This document shows positions 19,042-28,041 of a stretch of DNA of 64,000 bases, in pieces (position 1 is the first letter of the stretch; each line of letters begins with the position of its first letter). The translations under genes were made by a program, and so were the position numbers. The notes beneath the pieces were generated by a model that ran no database searches, was not told the DNA's origin, and worked only from the letters and a program-made list of their open reading frames with translations. Origin of the DNA: Polynucleobacter rarus (lineage in GTDB: Bacteria > Pseudomonadota > Gammaproteobacteria > Burkholderiales > Burkholderiaceae); NCBI RefSeq assembly GCF_003072505.1, contig NZ_NTGB01000001.1, positions 1-64,000 on the forward strand, read 5' to 3'.

Positions 19042-20352
19042 TTAAGAATTGCTGTTTATTGATTTAATATCAAGGCCAACTAATCCATAACGCTCAATGG
19101 GAGAGTAGACATTAATAATATGTGCATCATGAACCCAATGATGTTGAACTAAATTCATGAGATTTCCTGTTGCAATTGAAATCGAAATTGCATAATCTCC
19201 AGAAGCAAGTAGGGGCAAGCCAAATTCAAAATTTGTGGTCACTTCATTCGATTTTAATAAGGCAAAGTCTTTAAATATTTTTGATGAACTTGTATTTTCA
19301 CCCGCAATTATTTGACCCAATTTATCTTTGATAATGAAGCCTATGATGGGGTTTTGTAAATCCTCAAGAGCTCGAATTGTTATGGAGAGTCTAACCGTCT
19401 CCCCCCCCTTGTAAAGGTTTATTTGGTCTGGCTCAAGTGAAACTAGAGAGCTTGAAGTGATTTCGCAAAGCCCCGTTTTCCAACCTGAAGATAGATTGTT
19501 AGTTTCAGAAATTAGTGTGCCTGGGATTCCTGCTAGTTTATTCTTGCTAGTATTAGAATTTTTACTGGCACTTCCATAGAGCTCTTTAAACACAAAATCT
19601 TGGTAAGCTTCGGTGACTGATTTGGTATCGCCAAATAATTCAATTGCACCATTTTTTAGCCACAAAGTGTCCGAACATAGACTTTGAATGCTTGAGATGT
19701 CATGGCTTACTAAAACAATTGTTTTTGTTTTTTGAAATTCTCGTATGAACCGCATACATTTTTGTGTGAAAATTGCGTCCCCTACTGCAAGAGCCTCATC
19801 AATAACTAGGATATCGGCATCAACATGAGCCATCACAGCAAAAGCTACACGGATAACCATGCCTGATGAATAAGTTCTTGCTGGTTGATCTATAAAATCT
19901 CCAATATCCGCGAACTCTACAATTTTGCTATACCGATCATTAATTTCGCTAGTACTTAAACCTAAGATCGATGCATTTATATAAATGTTCTCTTTACCAG
20001 TAAAATCGAGATTAAATCCCGATCCCAATTCAAGTAGGGCTGCAATTTTTCCATTGCGGATAACTGTGCCAGTGGTTGGATCTAGTGTGCCGCAAAGTAA
20101 TTGCAGTAGCGTTGACTTTCCGCTGCCGTTTCTTCCTATTATCCCCAGAGACTTCCCATGCTCAATTTCAAGGTTAATATCTTGAAGAGACCATATTGTT
20201 TTTTTTATTGACCCAGCTGCACGTTTGCTTACTAAAAAATCAAGATTAATCCCAATAAGATTTTTTAATCTACTTATCGGCGAATCATAAATAGAGTATT
20301 TTTTCCCTAAATCTTTTACTAAAAGCGCATATTTTTTAGAGGACATCAGCAA
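19042..20352 (-). CDS. wzt: O-antigen/capsule ABC exporter ATPase (Wzt-like) with carbohydrate-binding C-domain
   Basis: Residues ~1-260 are an ABC ATPase: Walker A GRNGSGKSTLLQLLCG, signature YSSGMVIRVAFAV, Walker B DILVIDEALAVGD and the switch histidine in LVSHDISS. Residues ~280-436 are a beta-rich Wzt_C-like domain, which in the family binds the finished O-polysaccharide and gives substrate selectivity. The gene overlaps the permease gene by 17 bases and forms a pair that exports lipid-linked glycan across the inner membrane. Confidence 0.9.
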   Translation of the reverse strand: MLMSSKKYALLVKDLGKKYSIYDSPISRLKNLIGINLDFLVSKRAAGSIKKTIWSLQDINLEIEHGKSLGIIGRNGSGKSTLLQLLCGTLDPTTGTVIRNGKIAALLELGSGFNLDFTGKENIYINASILGLSTSEINDRYSKIVEFADIGDFIDQPARTYSSGMVIRVAFAVMAHVDADILVIDEALAVGDAIFTQKCMRFIREFQKTKTIVLVSHDISSIQSLCSDTLWLKNGAIELFGDTKSVTEAYQDFVFKELYGSASKNSNTSKNKLAGIPGTLISETNNLSSGWKTGLCEITSSSLVSLEPDQINLYKGGETVRLSITIRALEDLQNPIIGFIIKDKLGQIIAGENTSSSKIFKDFALLKSNEVTTNFEFGLPLLASGDYAISISIATGNLMNLVQHHWVHDAHIINVYSPIERYGLVGLDIKSINSNS

Positions 20353-21190
20353 AGCCCAGTCTAGTTTTCTGAAAGAAATGAAATCCCACTATAAGTACCA
20401 GTATTGAGGCTAAATAGTAAGTTATTAAGCTGTAAATATCATGGGAATAATTAAAAAATAAGTCTCCTCTTATTTTTTCAATTACATACGTGATGGGATT
20501 TAAGGCTATTAAGTTATTAAATTTTTTGGGAACGGCGGATAGGGGGTAAAAAATGGGTGAAAGAAACATCAGTGCTGTAATAAGTAAAGAGACGGCTTGA
20601 CCAGAGTCTCTTATATAAACCGCAATAGAACTAATGAAGAACGATATTCCAAGACAAAGAATTACATAAGGAAATAGAAATAAAGGTAAAAGTAAAATCT
20701 TGAGTGGTTCCAATGTACCCGTTGTGATGATTCCGATAATTAATATAGAAAAGCTTATCAGCGCATGGAACCCAGCATCACAAATTAATATAATCGGCAA
20801 TATTTCAAGTGGAAAAATTACTTTCTTTACATAATTTGTATGAAGTCTAATTATGCTTGTAGAACGGCTAATGATTTCGCTGAAAAAATTAAAAATAATC
20901 ATTCCGGAAAATATTATTAAAGCAAATTGGATTTTTTTTTCATTTGCAGCAGACTCAATTGGGTTCCACTTTACTTTGAATATTTCTGAAAATACTAATG
21001 TATATATGGTTAACATGATTAAGGGTGTTAAGAGAGACCATAAAATTCCAAAATAGGATCCCTTATATCTCCCTGAAATCTCTCTTTTCGATAGCGTCAC
21101 TATGAGACCTCGATTGGCATATATTGAGCGAATGAGTTCTATTGGATTGGTTTGGGGTTTATGATTGGAGTTATTATATTTATTAGTCAT
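20336..21190 (-). CDS. wzm: O-antigen/capsule ABC exporter permease (Wzm-like)
   Basis: The product (284 residues from the chosen ATG at 21188-21190) is an ABC2-type membrane protein. It has a cytoplasmic N-terminal segment (REISGRYKGSYFGILWSLLT), six hydrophobic segments and the SPIFYPLSAVP loop, with the NPITYVIEKIRGDLF motif shared by Wzm proteins. The frame stays open 14 codons further to a TTG inside the IS30 terminus, but that extension is created by the insertion and has no family support. The IS30 ends 32 bases upstream, so the native promoter may be displaced. Confidence 0.88.
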   Translation of the reverse strand: MTNKYNNSNHKPQTNPIELIRSIYANRGLIVTLSKREISGRYKGSYFGILWSLLTPLIMLTIYTLVFSEIFKVKWNPIESAANEKKIQFALIIFSGMIIFNFFSEIISRSTSIIRLHTNYVKKVIFPLEILPIILICDAGFHALISFSILIIGIITTGTLEPLKILLLPLFLFPYVILCLGISFFISSIAVYIRDSGQAVSLLITALMFLSPIFYPLSAVPKKFNNLIALNPITYVIEKIRGDLFFNYSHDIYSLITYYLASILVLIVGFHFFQKTRLGFADVL

Positions 21191-21222
21191 TATTATTCTA
21201 CATTTATCAATAAGAACATTTC

Positions 21223-22276
21223 GTGGATTCAAGTACGAAGTGCAACACGCTTTATAGACTGCATAAAAACTTCGTTGGGTGTTTTAAATCCTAATCTTTT
21301 TCTTGGTCGGTTATTTAATTGATGTTGAATCATTTTAATCTCCTCTTGAGTTACTGTAGATAATGGTCGTTTCTTTGGGATATATTGCCTGAGTAGTCCA
21401 TTGAAGTTTTCATTAGATCCCCTTTGCCAACTTGCAACGGGATCTGCAAAATAAGTGGTGGATTGAAGCTCACCATCTATCCGTTGATGTTCTGCAAATT
21501 CTTTCCCATTATCAAAAGTCATGGTTTTTACGAGTGGGGCAAATGGCTTGAGTTCATGAATGATGGCATTACCTACTAAATCTGATGTTTTATTCGTTAC
21601 CTTACTGAGGACGGCATAGCCACTTTTACGCTCAACCAGCGTAACGATAGCTTGCTTGTGGTTCGATCCAATCACTGTATCGCCTTCCCAATGACCAACC
21701 TGTGCTCTTTCTTCAATATGGGCAGGCCGCTCACTAATCGGCCTTCGGCCAATGATCTGGCCACGGCGATCTTGACCACCAGCATACCGCTTCCGACGCT
21801 TCTTTTGACAACGTAATGCTTTCCAAAGGCTTCCACCAGCAGCTTTATCTGCATAAACATGACGATAAATCGTCTCATGACTAATCCCAACCTCGCTGGC
21901 TATTTGCTCAGGACTCCACTTCTCATGGAGATAATCTACTGTCTTAGACCACTGTTCAGCGCTAATTCTCCCTGCATTACGAGACCCCAGGGAGCGTTCC
22001 TCAGCCAACAAACAGGCTTGTCGAGGTCGATAACCTCGACCGCCCGTATTACGAGCAATCTCTCTGCTAATCGTCGACTTATGGCGACCTAGCAACTCGG
22101 CAATTTGTTGTTGACTATTTCCGGCTGACATTAAAATATAAATCTGATATCGTTCTTCTTGGCTAAGGTGTTTATAGGTCATGGCTGCTTTGACTTGGCG
22201 GTCTAGAAGCTTTAGATACTAAATCATCCTTAGCCTCCTCTCATTGTTCAAAGTTGCACTTCGTATTAAAATTCAC
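21223..22276 (-). mobile_element. IS30-family insertion sequence (type B), copy 2
   Basis: This second 1054-bp copy has the same terminal repeats as 13379-14432 (left GTGGATTCAAGTACGAAG, right GAAGTGCAAC inverse). The flanking bases are TTT on the left and TTG on the right when one extra C per end is counted, so only a partial target duplication is visible. It lies between the divergent wzm and mmgE-like genes. Confidence 0.9.
21229..22182 (-). CDS. IS30-family transposase (type B), copy 2
   Basis: This intact 317-residue transposase is nearly identical to the one at 13385-14338, with the same helix-turn-helix and DDE core (GHWEGDTVIG, TFDNGKEF, NENFNGLLRQY). The near identity suggests recent transposition within this genome. 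Confidence 0.95.
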   Translation of the reverse strand: MTYKHLSQEERYQIYILMSAGNSQQQIAELLGRHKSTISREIARNTGGRGYRPRQACLLAEERSLGSRNAGRISAEQWSKTVDYLHEKWSPEQIASEVGISHETIYRHVYADKAAGGSLWKALRCQKKRRKRYAGGQDRRGQIIGRRPISERPAHIEERAQVGHWEGDTVIGSNHKQAIVTLVERKSGYAVLSKVTNKTSDLVGNAIIHELKPFAPLVKTMTFDNGKEFAEHQRIDGELQSTTYFADPVASWQRGSNENFNGLLRQYIPKKRPLSTVTQEEIKMIQHQLNNRPRKRLGFKTPNEVFMQSIKRVALRT

Positions 22277-22310
22277 CTTGTTTAATGAATGCATAATTAA
22301 TAAAAACAAT

Positions 22311-22316
22311 AAGGAG
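22311..22316 (+). promoter_or_regulatory. Strong Shine-Dalgarno of the MmgE/PrpD-like gene
   Basis: AAGGAG lies six bases upstream of ATG 22323 and fixes the start there. The frame is open further upstream into the IS30 end, but those codons lack such a site. Confidence 0.8.
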
Positions 22317-22322
22317 ACAGGA

Positions 22323-23825
22323 ATGAATGAGAATAGCGATCGTCGCCTTTTCTTAAAGGGAACTACATTACTTTTAGCGCAAACTGGCATGATCGGCAAT
22401 GTATTCGCAGCAGGCGAAAGCAAGGCTAGTGTTATGGGTGAGGGCCTTACTCGCTACGTAGCAGAATTTATCTGTAATACCCAATTTGATAATATTCCTG
22501 CTTCCACCTTAGCTCTTGGTAAAAAATCATTTCTGGATGGGTTGGGCTTAGCAATTTCGGGTAGTGCCACAGAATTGGGGGACATTGCCCGCAAGCAAAT
22601 TGCTAGCCTTAATATTCGTTCTGGACCGGCAATCATTATTGGCACAAATATTACCACCGCTCCTCGCTTTGCTGCATTTGCAAATGGTATTGATATACAT
22701 GCTGATGATTATGACGATACCCAGCTTGCCGTAGCTAAAGATCGTGTTTATGGTTTATTAACCCATCCCACCGCACCTGTCTTGCCATCCGCTTTAGCTA
22801 TTGGTCAATTGACGAAATCAAGCGGTAAAGAGGTGATGCTAGCTTATCAAATTGGCGTAGAAGTTGCATGTAAAGTTGCTGAGGCAATTAACCCGCGGCA
22901 CTACCAAGCAGGATTTCATTCAACGGGTACCTTAGGTGCTATTGGGGCTGCCGCAGCCGCTGCAAAATTGTTACATCTAGATGTTCCATCAACTATTAGG
23001 GCTCTATCAATTGCAGCAAGTGAGGCGGCTGGGTTGAGGGAAAACTTTGGTACGATGACTAAACCTTTTCATGCGGGAAGAGCCGCAGAGAGCGGAGTGG
23101 TTGCCGCGCAGTTTGCCCAGGGAGGCTGGACTGCAGCCGATAAAATCTTAGAAGCCCCAAGAGGATTTTTTAATGCCGCTGGTGGTGGATATGATGTCAA
23201 TGCGATTCAAGGAAAGCTTGGCAATCCTTGGACATTCGACGATCCTGGAATATCTATTAAGCCATTTCCGTGTGGTTCTCTAAATCATCCTGGTATGACA
23301 GAGATGCAAAGGCTTATTAAAGCAAATAACATTAAGGCAAAAGATGTGGTCAGGGTGCGAGTAGGTACAAATAGCAATATGCCAAACGCACTCATTCATC
23401 ATCGTCCGACCAATGAGCTGCAAGCAAAATTCTCAATGGAATTTTGCATGGCAATCCTGCTCTTAGATGGTCAAGCAGGCTTGGCACAATTTAATGATCA
23501 GGTGGTCAATCGCCCAGATGTGAAAGCTATGATTGAGAAAGTTGATTTTGTTGTTGACCCTGTAGCTGAGGCGGCTGGATACGACAAGATGACGACCATC
23601 ATTGATATCAAAATGACGGATGGTCGCACAATCTCAGGGCGAGCAGACTTTGGAAAGGGAAGTCCAGCTGACCCCATGAGTTATGACGAGGTAGCGGTAA
23701 AGTTTTTGCAAAATACAGATTTTGCAAAGTTTCCACATAAGAAGGCTGAGAGTGTCATTACGCTGGTAAGAAATTTTGAGACTATCGGCAAAATTGATCA
23801 GTTGGCAAAACAATTAACGAGATAG
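22323..23825 (+). CDS. MmgE/PrpD-family protein with Tat signal
   Basis: The 500-residue protein begins with a twin-arginine leader (SDRRLFLKGTTLLLAQ, then FAAG), suggesting folded export to the periplasm. The rest is a full-length MmgE/PrpD fold: helical domain with DDYDDTQ, HPTAPVLPSALA, GFHSTGTLGAIGAAAAAAKL and KPFHAGRAAESG, and a C-terminal domain with KPFPCGSLNHPGM and FSMEFCMA. The family includes 2-methylcitrate dehydratase, aconitate decarboxylase and other dehydratases; the substrate is unknown here. Periplasmic targeting is unusual for this family. It leads a small cluster with cupins and MBL-fold proteins. Confidence 0.85.
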   Translation: MNENSDRRLFLKGTTLLLAQTGMIGNVFAAGESKASVMGEGLTRYVAEFICNTQFDNIPASTLALGKKSFLDGLGLAISGSATELGDIARKQIASLNIRSGPAIIIGTNITTAPRFAAFANGIDIHADDYDDTQLAVAKDRVYGLLTHPTAPVLPSALAIGQLTKSSGKEVMLAYQIGVEVACKVAEAINPRHYQAGFHSTGTLGAIGAAAAAAKLLHLDVPSTIRALSIAASEAAGLRENFGTMTKPFHAGRAAESGVVAAQFAQGGWTAADKILEAPRGFFNAAGGGYDVNAIQGKLGNPWTFDDPGISIKPFPCGSLNHPGMTEMQRLIKANNIKAKDVVRVRVGTNSNMPNALIHHRPTNELQAKFSMEFCMAILLLDGQAGLAQFNDQVVNRPDVKAMIEKVDFVVDPVAEAAGYDKMTTIIDIKMTDGRTISGRADFGKGSPADPMSYDEVAVKFLQNTDFAKFPHKKAESVITLVRNFETIGKIDQLAKQLTR

Positions 23826-23862
23826 TGGCCTTCAATTTGATAATCCATAAAGGAGAGAGGTA

Positions 23863-24351
23863 ATGCGTAGCTACAAATTAACACAAATTTTTTTAACAAT
23901 AATTCTTGGGGTCATGGCAGCTGCTGTTAACGCTCAAACTTCGCTACCTGGCGGATTTATAAAAATGACAACTAGCGAAATTGTATGGAAAGATGCTGAA
24001 AATGGGATTAAAAATACGGTTTTATTTGGGGACCCCAATAAACCAGGTCTTTATGTTGTGAGAAATATTTTTCCAGCTGGAGTAATGAGCACTCCTCACT
24101 CGCATGATCAGGATCGATGGGTTACTGTGGTTAAAGGAACTTGGTATTCCGGAACGGATGCTAGTTGGGATCCAAAGAGTACTATTGTGATGCCAGAAGG
24201 AAGTATCATGTTTCATCCTGCAAATGCTGTTCACTTTGATGGTTCTTTAAAAGAGCCCGTCGAAGTTCAAATCATCGGCATGGGGCCCGTTAAGACAACT
24301 TATGTTTATCCGAGTGAAGGCAGGTATGGTAAGCCCCACAAATTAGATTAA
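23863..24351 (+). CDS. Secreted cupin-domain protein
   Basis: The 162-residue protein has a signal peptide (MRSYKLTQIFLTIILGVMAA, with cleavage probably after NAQ). Its double-stranded beta-helix core has metal-ligand candidates in TPHSHDQDRWVTVVKG and a second histidine in PANAVHFDG. A GGAGAGAGG sequence precedes the ATG. It follows the MmgE/PrpD-like gene by 37 bases and is probably in the same operon. It may be a small periplasmic isomerase, lyase or oxygenase acting on the same compound; the reaction is unknown. Confidence 0.78.
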   Translation: MRSYKLTQIFLTIILGVMAAAVNAQTSLPGGFIKMTTSEIVWKDAENGIKNTVLFGDPNKPGLYVVRNIFPAGVMSTPHSHDQDRWVTVVKGTWYSGTDASWDPKSTIVMPEGSIMFHPANAVHFDGSLKEPVEVQIIGMGPVKTTYVYPSEGRYGKPHKLD

Positions 24352-24353
24352 GA

Positions 24354-24602
24354 AAAAAGTATGCCACTAGTCTTGCTGCTGGTCGACATACCCACCCTGG
24401 AGAGGAAATTGGTTATGTCATGGAAGGTCAATTAGAAATCAAAATTGATGGAAAGCCATCCCAAATAATTCAAGCAGGACAAACCTTTTTTATTCCAAAT
24501 GGTCTGGTTCATGATGGAATTAATACAAATTCTGGCTCGACAAAAGTATTAGCAACCTATGTCGTAGAAAAAGGTAAACCAGTAGCTACTCCGGTTAAAT
24601 AG
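24354..24602 (+). pseudogene. 5'-truncated second cupin gene
   Basis: In the frame ending at 24602, cupin-like sequence is readable immediately after the previous stop (YATSLAAGRHTHPGEEIGYV, then MEGQLEIKIDG and FFIPNGLVHDG). It has the H-x-H and E metal ligands and a late His, but no start codon, ribosome-binding site or signal peptide. An ATG at 24420 exists but would remove the HTHPGEE motif. The piece is therefore the last ~80 residues of a cupin whose 5' half was deleted or replaced by the gene before it. Confidence 0.7.
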
Positions 24603-24623
24603 GGATCAATTGAGATAAATCTT

Positions 24624-24655
24624 AGGAGGTATTAGTCATATGGCTAATGCCTCCT
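24624..24655. terminator. Hairpin terminator between convergent genes
   Basis: AGGAGGTATTAG and CTAATGCCTCCT form a 12-bp stem with one G-T pair and an 8-base loop. It lies between the cupin cluster and the minus-strand MBL gene and may end transcription from both sides. There is no long T tract. Confidence 0.65.
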
Positions 24656-24724
24656 TAATAAAGTAAAGCTTTTATTTGAAAAGCTACTAAGAACGCTAAA
24701 CCCCTTGTAGGAATCTGAAAAAAG

Positions 24725-26161
24725 TTAATTTTCTAAAGGTAATCCCATCCCCTGTAAAAAGTAGTTGTAAGGCTTTGGACCTGAACCATGAGCGGGAGCA
24801 ATAGTTTTAACATCGAGTTTATTTGCCTTAATAACACGATAAATATCAATTCCTTGTTCAGGTGTTCGAGCAATATCTAAAGGACTATTTCCAGGAGGAT
24901 TGTAACCATCACCCCAATATATAAGCCCCTCTTTGGGTATGAAAACTAACAAATTATATTTTGCATGACTAGTATCCTTCATATAGTAAAGCTCTATACT
25001 TCTTTCAGAACCAGAAATAACTTTTTTATCAGAAACAGTATCAAAATGAATTTCTTGAGGGTGTTTTGATAATAAATCTGGGGCAATGGTTCTAGGCCTC
25101 GCCCAGGCTTTTTCAAAGAACGGCTTATTCATTTCTTGGGTAACGATGGTAGTTCCATTAGCAACAAAGGTGCGTAATCCACCAGAATGATCGTAGTGGT
25201 GGTGGGTATTAATAACGTAGCGTAATGGCTTGGTAGGGAAAAGTTTTTTTATCTCTTCTAAAACAAGTAGAGACCGAGCTTCACTGGTAAATCCTTCGAC
25301 TACTGCCACTTCATTACCTAAATCGACTACCCAATTTCTTGCATTAGGAGTTGTGAGATACCAAATTCCATCGCTTATTTTTTCAGTAGCAATTTTAATG
25401 GGTTGAACTACAGAGTTTTTGACGATTTCAGGAATCAGATTGGAAGTTTGAGGATTAGCTTTAACGGATTGAATTTCAATTGATAAGGTTGGAAATCCAT
25501 CCTCTTTTTGTTCTATATGTTTTGGGAATACTACACCAGAGAAGTTTTGATAATCCTTGTAGAAAACCTCTACAAGGTAGTCTCCAATGACTTCATTACT
25601 AGTTAGATACTCGACTTTTTCTACGATATTTTTAGAGTTAATAGTGGCTTTAATTTCAGTACTATTCACTTTAAATATTAAAATATTTCCACTCATCTTG
25701 CCGGAATTATCGATTGCAGCTTTAATCACACCTTGTGGCGACAACCATAATTGAAGTTTCCTATCTTTAACAGCACCATTATTTGGAATAATTTGACCAT
25801 CGACCTCTTGCCAAGCGTAGTTTTCATTGACCAGTTGAACAGTTTTTTGGTCTGCAGCCACGGCTTGTGCGCCTCCACCGCGAGGAGGATGTTCTCCCTG
25901 AGATCGAATTTGAGTTAGCCTCATGCTTGGGGTTTGGTAATTAATTATTGCTGTATATTCACGTTGAATAAATCGAGGCCAGCGTTCGTCTGGTTCAAAG
26001 GACTGACCAAAACTAAAGACATTGCCATTTCCAGAAAACTCAATTGAATTTATGTATTGAGATCCCATAGCGTTAGCTATTTCATTGAGTGGATTATTTT
26101 GGGCTTGCACCAAAAAAACCGTAAGAGTTATTAAAACACCCAAGACAAATTTGATACGCAT
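24725..26161 (-). CDS. Secreted metallo-beta-lactamase-fold hydrolase
   Basis: The 478-residue protein has a signal peptide (MRIKFVLGVLITLTVFLVQA). Residues ~25-260 are a beta-rich domain without a recognised family. Residues ~270-478 are an MBL fold with the zinc motif NTHHHYDHSGG near residue 320, an IYWGDGYNPPG aspartate segment and a final TIAPAHGSG histidine. The location is probably periplasmic. It may hydrolyse an ester, lactone or thioester, but the substrate is not evident. It is convergent to the cupin operon and divergent from the next cupin gene at 26389. Confidence 0.82.
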   Translation of the reverse strand: MRIKFVLGVLITLTVFLVQAQNNPLNEIANAMGSQYINSIEFSGNGNVFSFGQSFEPDERWPRFIQREYTAIINYQTPSMRLTQIRSQGEHPPRGGGAQAVAADQKTVQLVNENYAWQEVDGQIIPNNGAVKDRKLQLWLSPQGVIKAAIDNSGKMSGNILIFKVNSTEIKATINSKNIVEKVEYLTSNEVIGDYLVEVFYKDYQNFSGVVFPKHIEQKEDGFPTLSIEIQSVKANPQTSNLIPEIVKNSVVQPIKIATEKISDGIWYLTTPNARNWVVDLGNEVAVVEGFTSEARSLLVLEEIKKLFPTKPLRYVINTHHHYDHSGGLRTFVANGTTIVTQEMNKPFFEKAWARPRTIAPDLLSKHPQEIHFDTVSDKKVISGSERSIELYYMKDTSHAKYNLLVFIPKEGLIYWGDGYNPPGNSPLDIARTPEQGIDIYRVIKANKLDVKTIAPAHGSGPKPYNYFLQGMGLPLEN

Positions 26162-26388
26162 AACTAGCCCCTTAATTAGGCGTGATAATAATTTTTATTT
26201 ATGGATTGATTCTATCAGAGATGATTTCACAGATGAGGAATCCACCAATTGCTTAAGCAATGATGTACTTGAAGTTTGATCAATATTTATCGGGTGATAA
26301 TGTATTTAACGATTCAATTTAAGGGTAAGCCCTAAACTTAGAAGTAAGTATTTGTAGTATATTAAATCCTATCTACAAGGAGACAACC

Positions 26389-26787
26389 ATGAAGATTTCA
26401 AAGAATTATCTTGCTGGTATTTTGATCTTTTTTTCCATGGGAATTATGGCGCAATCAGCCACACCTCCAAAAGATGCGAAGGGCGCCACTGCCCGTGTAC
26501 TAGCTGCACTTAATTTAGGCCCCGAGTTTGCAGCAACTGAGGGACGTATTCTTAAATTACAATTCACCACATACGCTCCAGGATCTGCCAGTCAGATTCA
26601 TAGTCATAAAGATAAACCAGAAGTGGTATACATGGTTTCTGGGAAAGTCATAGAACATCAAGGCGACGTGGCTAGAGTCTATGGCCCTGGGGAGTCGTTT
26701 ATTGCCAATAAAGATACTAAGCATTGGATGGAAAATAGTTTCCAAGAACCAGCAGTTCTGATGGTTGCTACTATCACTCCGCAATAA
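26389..26787 (+). CDS. Secreted single-domain cupin
   Basis: The 132-residue protein has a signal peptide (YLAGILIFFSMGIMAQS) and a cupin_2 core with SQIHSHKDKPEVVYMVSGK as first motif and GESFIANKDTKHWMEN as second. AAGGAGA stands in front of the ATG. An MBL lipoprotein gene follows 21 bases later, so the two are likely co-transcribed. The function is unknown. Confidence 0.8.
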   Translation: MKISKNYLAGILIFFSMGIMAQSATPPKDAKGATARVLAALNLGPEFAATEGRILKLQFTTYAPGSASQIHSHKDKPEVVYMVSGKVIEHQGDVARVYGPGESFIANKDTKHWMENSFQEPAVLMVATITPQ

Positions 26788-26808
26788 CCTTTTTAGAGAG
26801 TAAAAACC

Positions 26809-27675
26809 ATGAATCGTTTTTCCTTAGCCAAGCTGATTTTTTTGATAACTGTTGCAGTGAGTGTTGTGAGTTGCTCAAATATACCTCCATCTCAACAGCC
26901 TAATACAGTTGTTAAGATGTATGTTTTATATTGTGGTGAAGGCCACTCTATGGACCAGTCTAGATGGTCGCCGGGCGTTAATGTGGGCAAACCAATGACT
27001 TTGACTAATAGTTGCTACCTAATTCAACATGCTAAAGGTTGGGTATTATGGGAAACAGGTTTCGGAGAAGATCTTAGCAAAATGATGCCTAAAGGCTTGG
27101 ATGCTGGTCCAATTGTGTGGCAGTGGAATTACCCCCTAACGTTGACTGAACAACTTGCGCAAATTGGAGTAGCTCCAAAAGATATTAAATATATAGCTTT
27201 TTCTCATGGACACCCTGATCACATTGGTAATGCTAATTTATTTCCAACGGCTAACTTACTCATTCAACAAAGTGAATATGAGTATGCCGTAGGGCCGTTT
27301 GCAAAAAAATGGCCAGCTCCAGCAAACTATCAAAATTTAGTAAAGAATCAAGTTACTAAAATAGTTGGCGATTACGATATTTTTGGCGATGGTTCCCTTA
27401 TTTTATTTAGTACACCGGGGCATACGCAGGGGCATCAATCATTACTTGTGGAATTTCGTAAAAGGGGTGCTATCCTCATCATAGGAGATGCGGCCCATTT
27501 TAAAGATAATTTTATAAATCGTCGTTCGCCAGTTCAAAATTTCAGTAAAGAGCAAACGATTGAATCCATGGATAAGATTGCAAACTTAATGAATAAATAT
27601 CATGCTGAATTGTGGATTAATCATGATGCTGATCAAACCGCCACGATGCCAAGATTTCCTCAATATATTGAATAA
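26809..27675 (+). CDS. MBL-fold lipoprotein, N-acyl-homoserine-lactonase-like
   Basis: The 288-residue protein starts with a lipobox signal (ITVAVSVVSCSN), so it should be lipid-anchored. The MBL domain has FSHGHPDHIGNANLF (H-x-H-x-D-H), LFSTPGHTQGHQSLL, ILIIGDAAH and a final LWINHDADQ. The order and spacing resemble AiiA/AttM-type lactonases. A quorum-quenching role is possible, but many AttM-like proteins act on other lactones. It follows a cupin gene in a tight pair. Confidence 0.78.
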   Translation: MNRFSLAKLIFLITVAVSVVSCSNIPPSQQPNTVVKMYVLYCGEGHSMDQSRWSPGVNVGKPMTLTNSCYLIQHAKGWVLWETGFGEDLSKMMPKGLDAGPIVWQWNYPLTLTEQLAQIGVAPKDIKYIAFSHGHPDHIGNANLFPTANLLIQQSEYEYAVGPFAKKWPAPANYQNLVKNQVTKIVGDYDIFGDGSLILFSTPGHTQGHQSLLVEFRKRGAILIIGDAAHFKDNFINRRSPVQNFSKEQTIESMDKIANLMNKYHAELWINHDADQTATMPRFPQYIE

Positions 27676-27704
27676 GATGATTTATATTTAAATCAAGTTG
27701 GATG

Positions 27705-27736
27705 GCGAACAATTTTATTTTTAAATGATTGTTCGC
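27705..27736 (+). terminator. Hairpin after the MBL lipoprotein gene
   Basis: GCGAACAAT and ATTGTTCGC form a perfect 9-bp stem around a 14-base A+T-rich loop, 30 bases after the stop codon. No strong U tract follows, so termination strength is uncertain. Confidence 0.55.
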
Positions 27737-27814
27737 TTGACGTTTCATAGTGGTTTTTATTCAATAAATCCTAACTATAGATCGGCGGTAATTATTTCAT
27801 TGCCGGTGTTTAGT

Positions 27815-28041
27815 TAACCTGTGCTATGCACCAGATGACGAAAGTCGCTGTGTGAATGGCGTCAAATTCGGTGAAACCTAAGTGTGATTATTTCGATAGT
27901 TACATAAGGCAATGCCGAGCCAAGCTTCTGATGATGTTTATCAGTTGAAGGTGTAGAGACTAGACGGCGCCCGCCTAAGTGCGAGTAGTTGGCATATGGT
28001 GAAGGCATAGTCCAGAGAGTGGGGAAACTCACACCAATCGG
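27815..28041 (+). ncRNA. Group I intron (IC3, Azoarcus tRNA-Ile type), orphan
   Basis: The conserved core is readable in order: GTCAAATTCGGTGAAACC (P3-P4 side), AATGCCGAGCCAAGC, AAGGTGTAGAGACTAGACGG (P7 side) and GGCATAGTCCAGAGAGTGG. As I know it, this arrangement is that of the Azoarcus tRNA-Ile(CAU) ribozyme. A GAC-GAAA-GTC hairpin in front would be P2. The last intron base is G28041, followed by AATCCTTT, so the intron lies after the anticodon. The start is approximate. No 5' tRNA exon precedes it, so it probably cannot splice a functional tRNA in cis. Confidence 0.85.

Noticed and set aside
21191..21232. Longer Wzm starting at a TTG inside the IS30 end
   Set aside because: The extension is produced by the insertion; Wzm proteins begin close to the ATG at 21190.
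27781..27800. CAT followed by TGCCGG as a possible 5' exon end of the orphan intron
   Set aside because: The bases before CAT cannot form the GAGGA half of the anticodon stem and no D-arm or acceptor strand precedes them.
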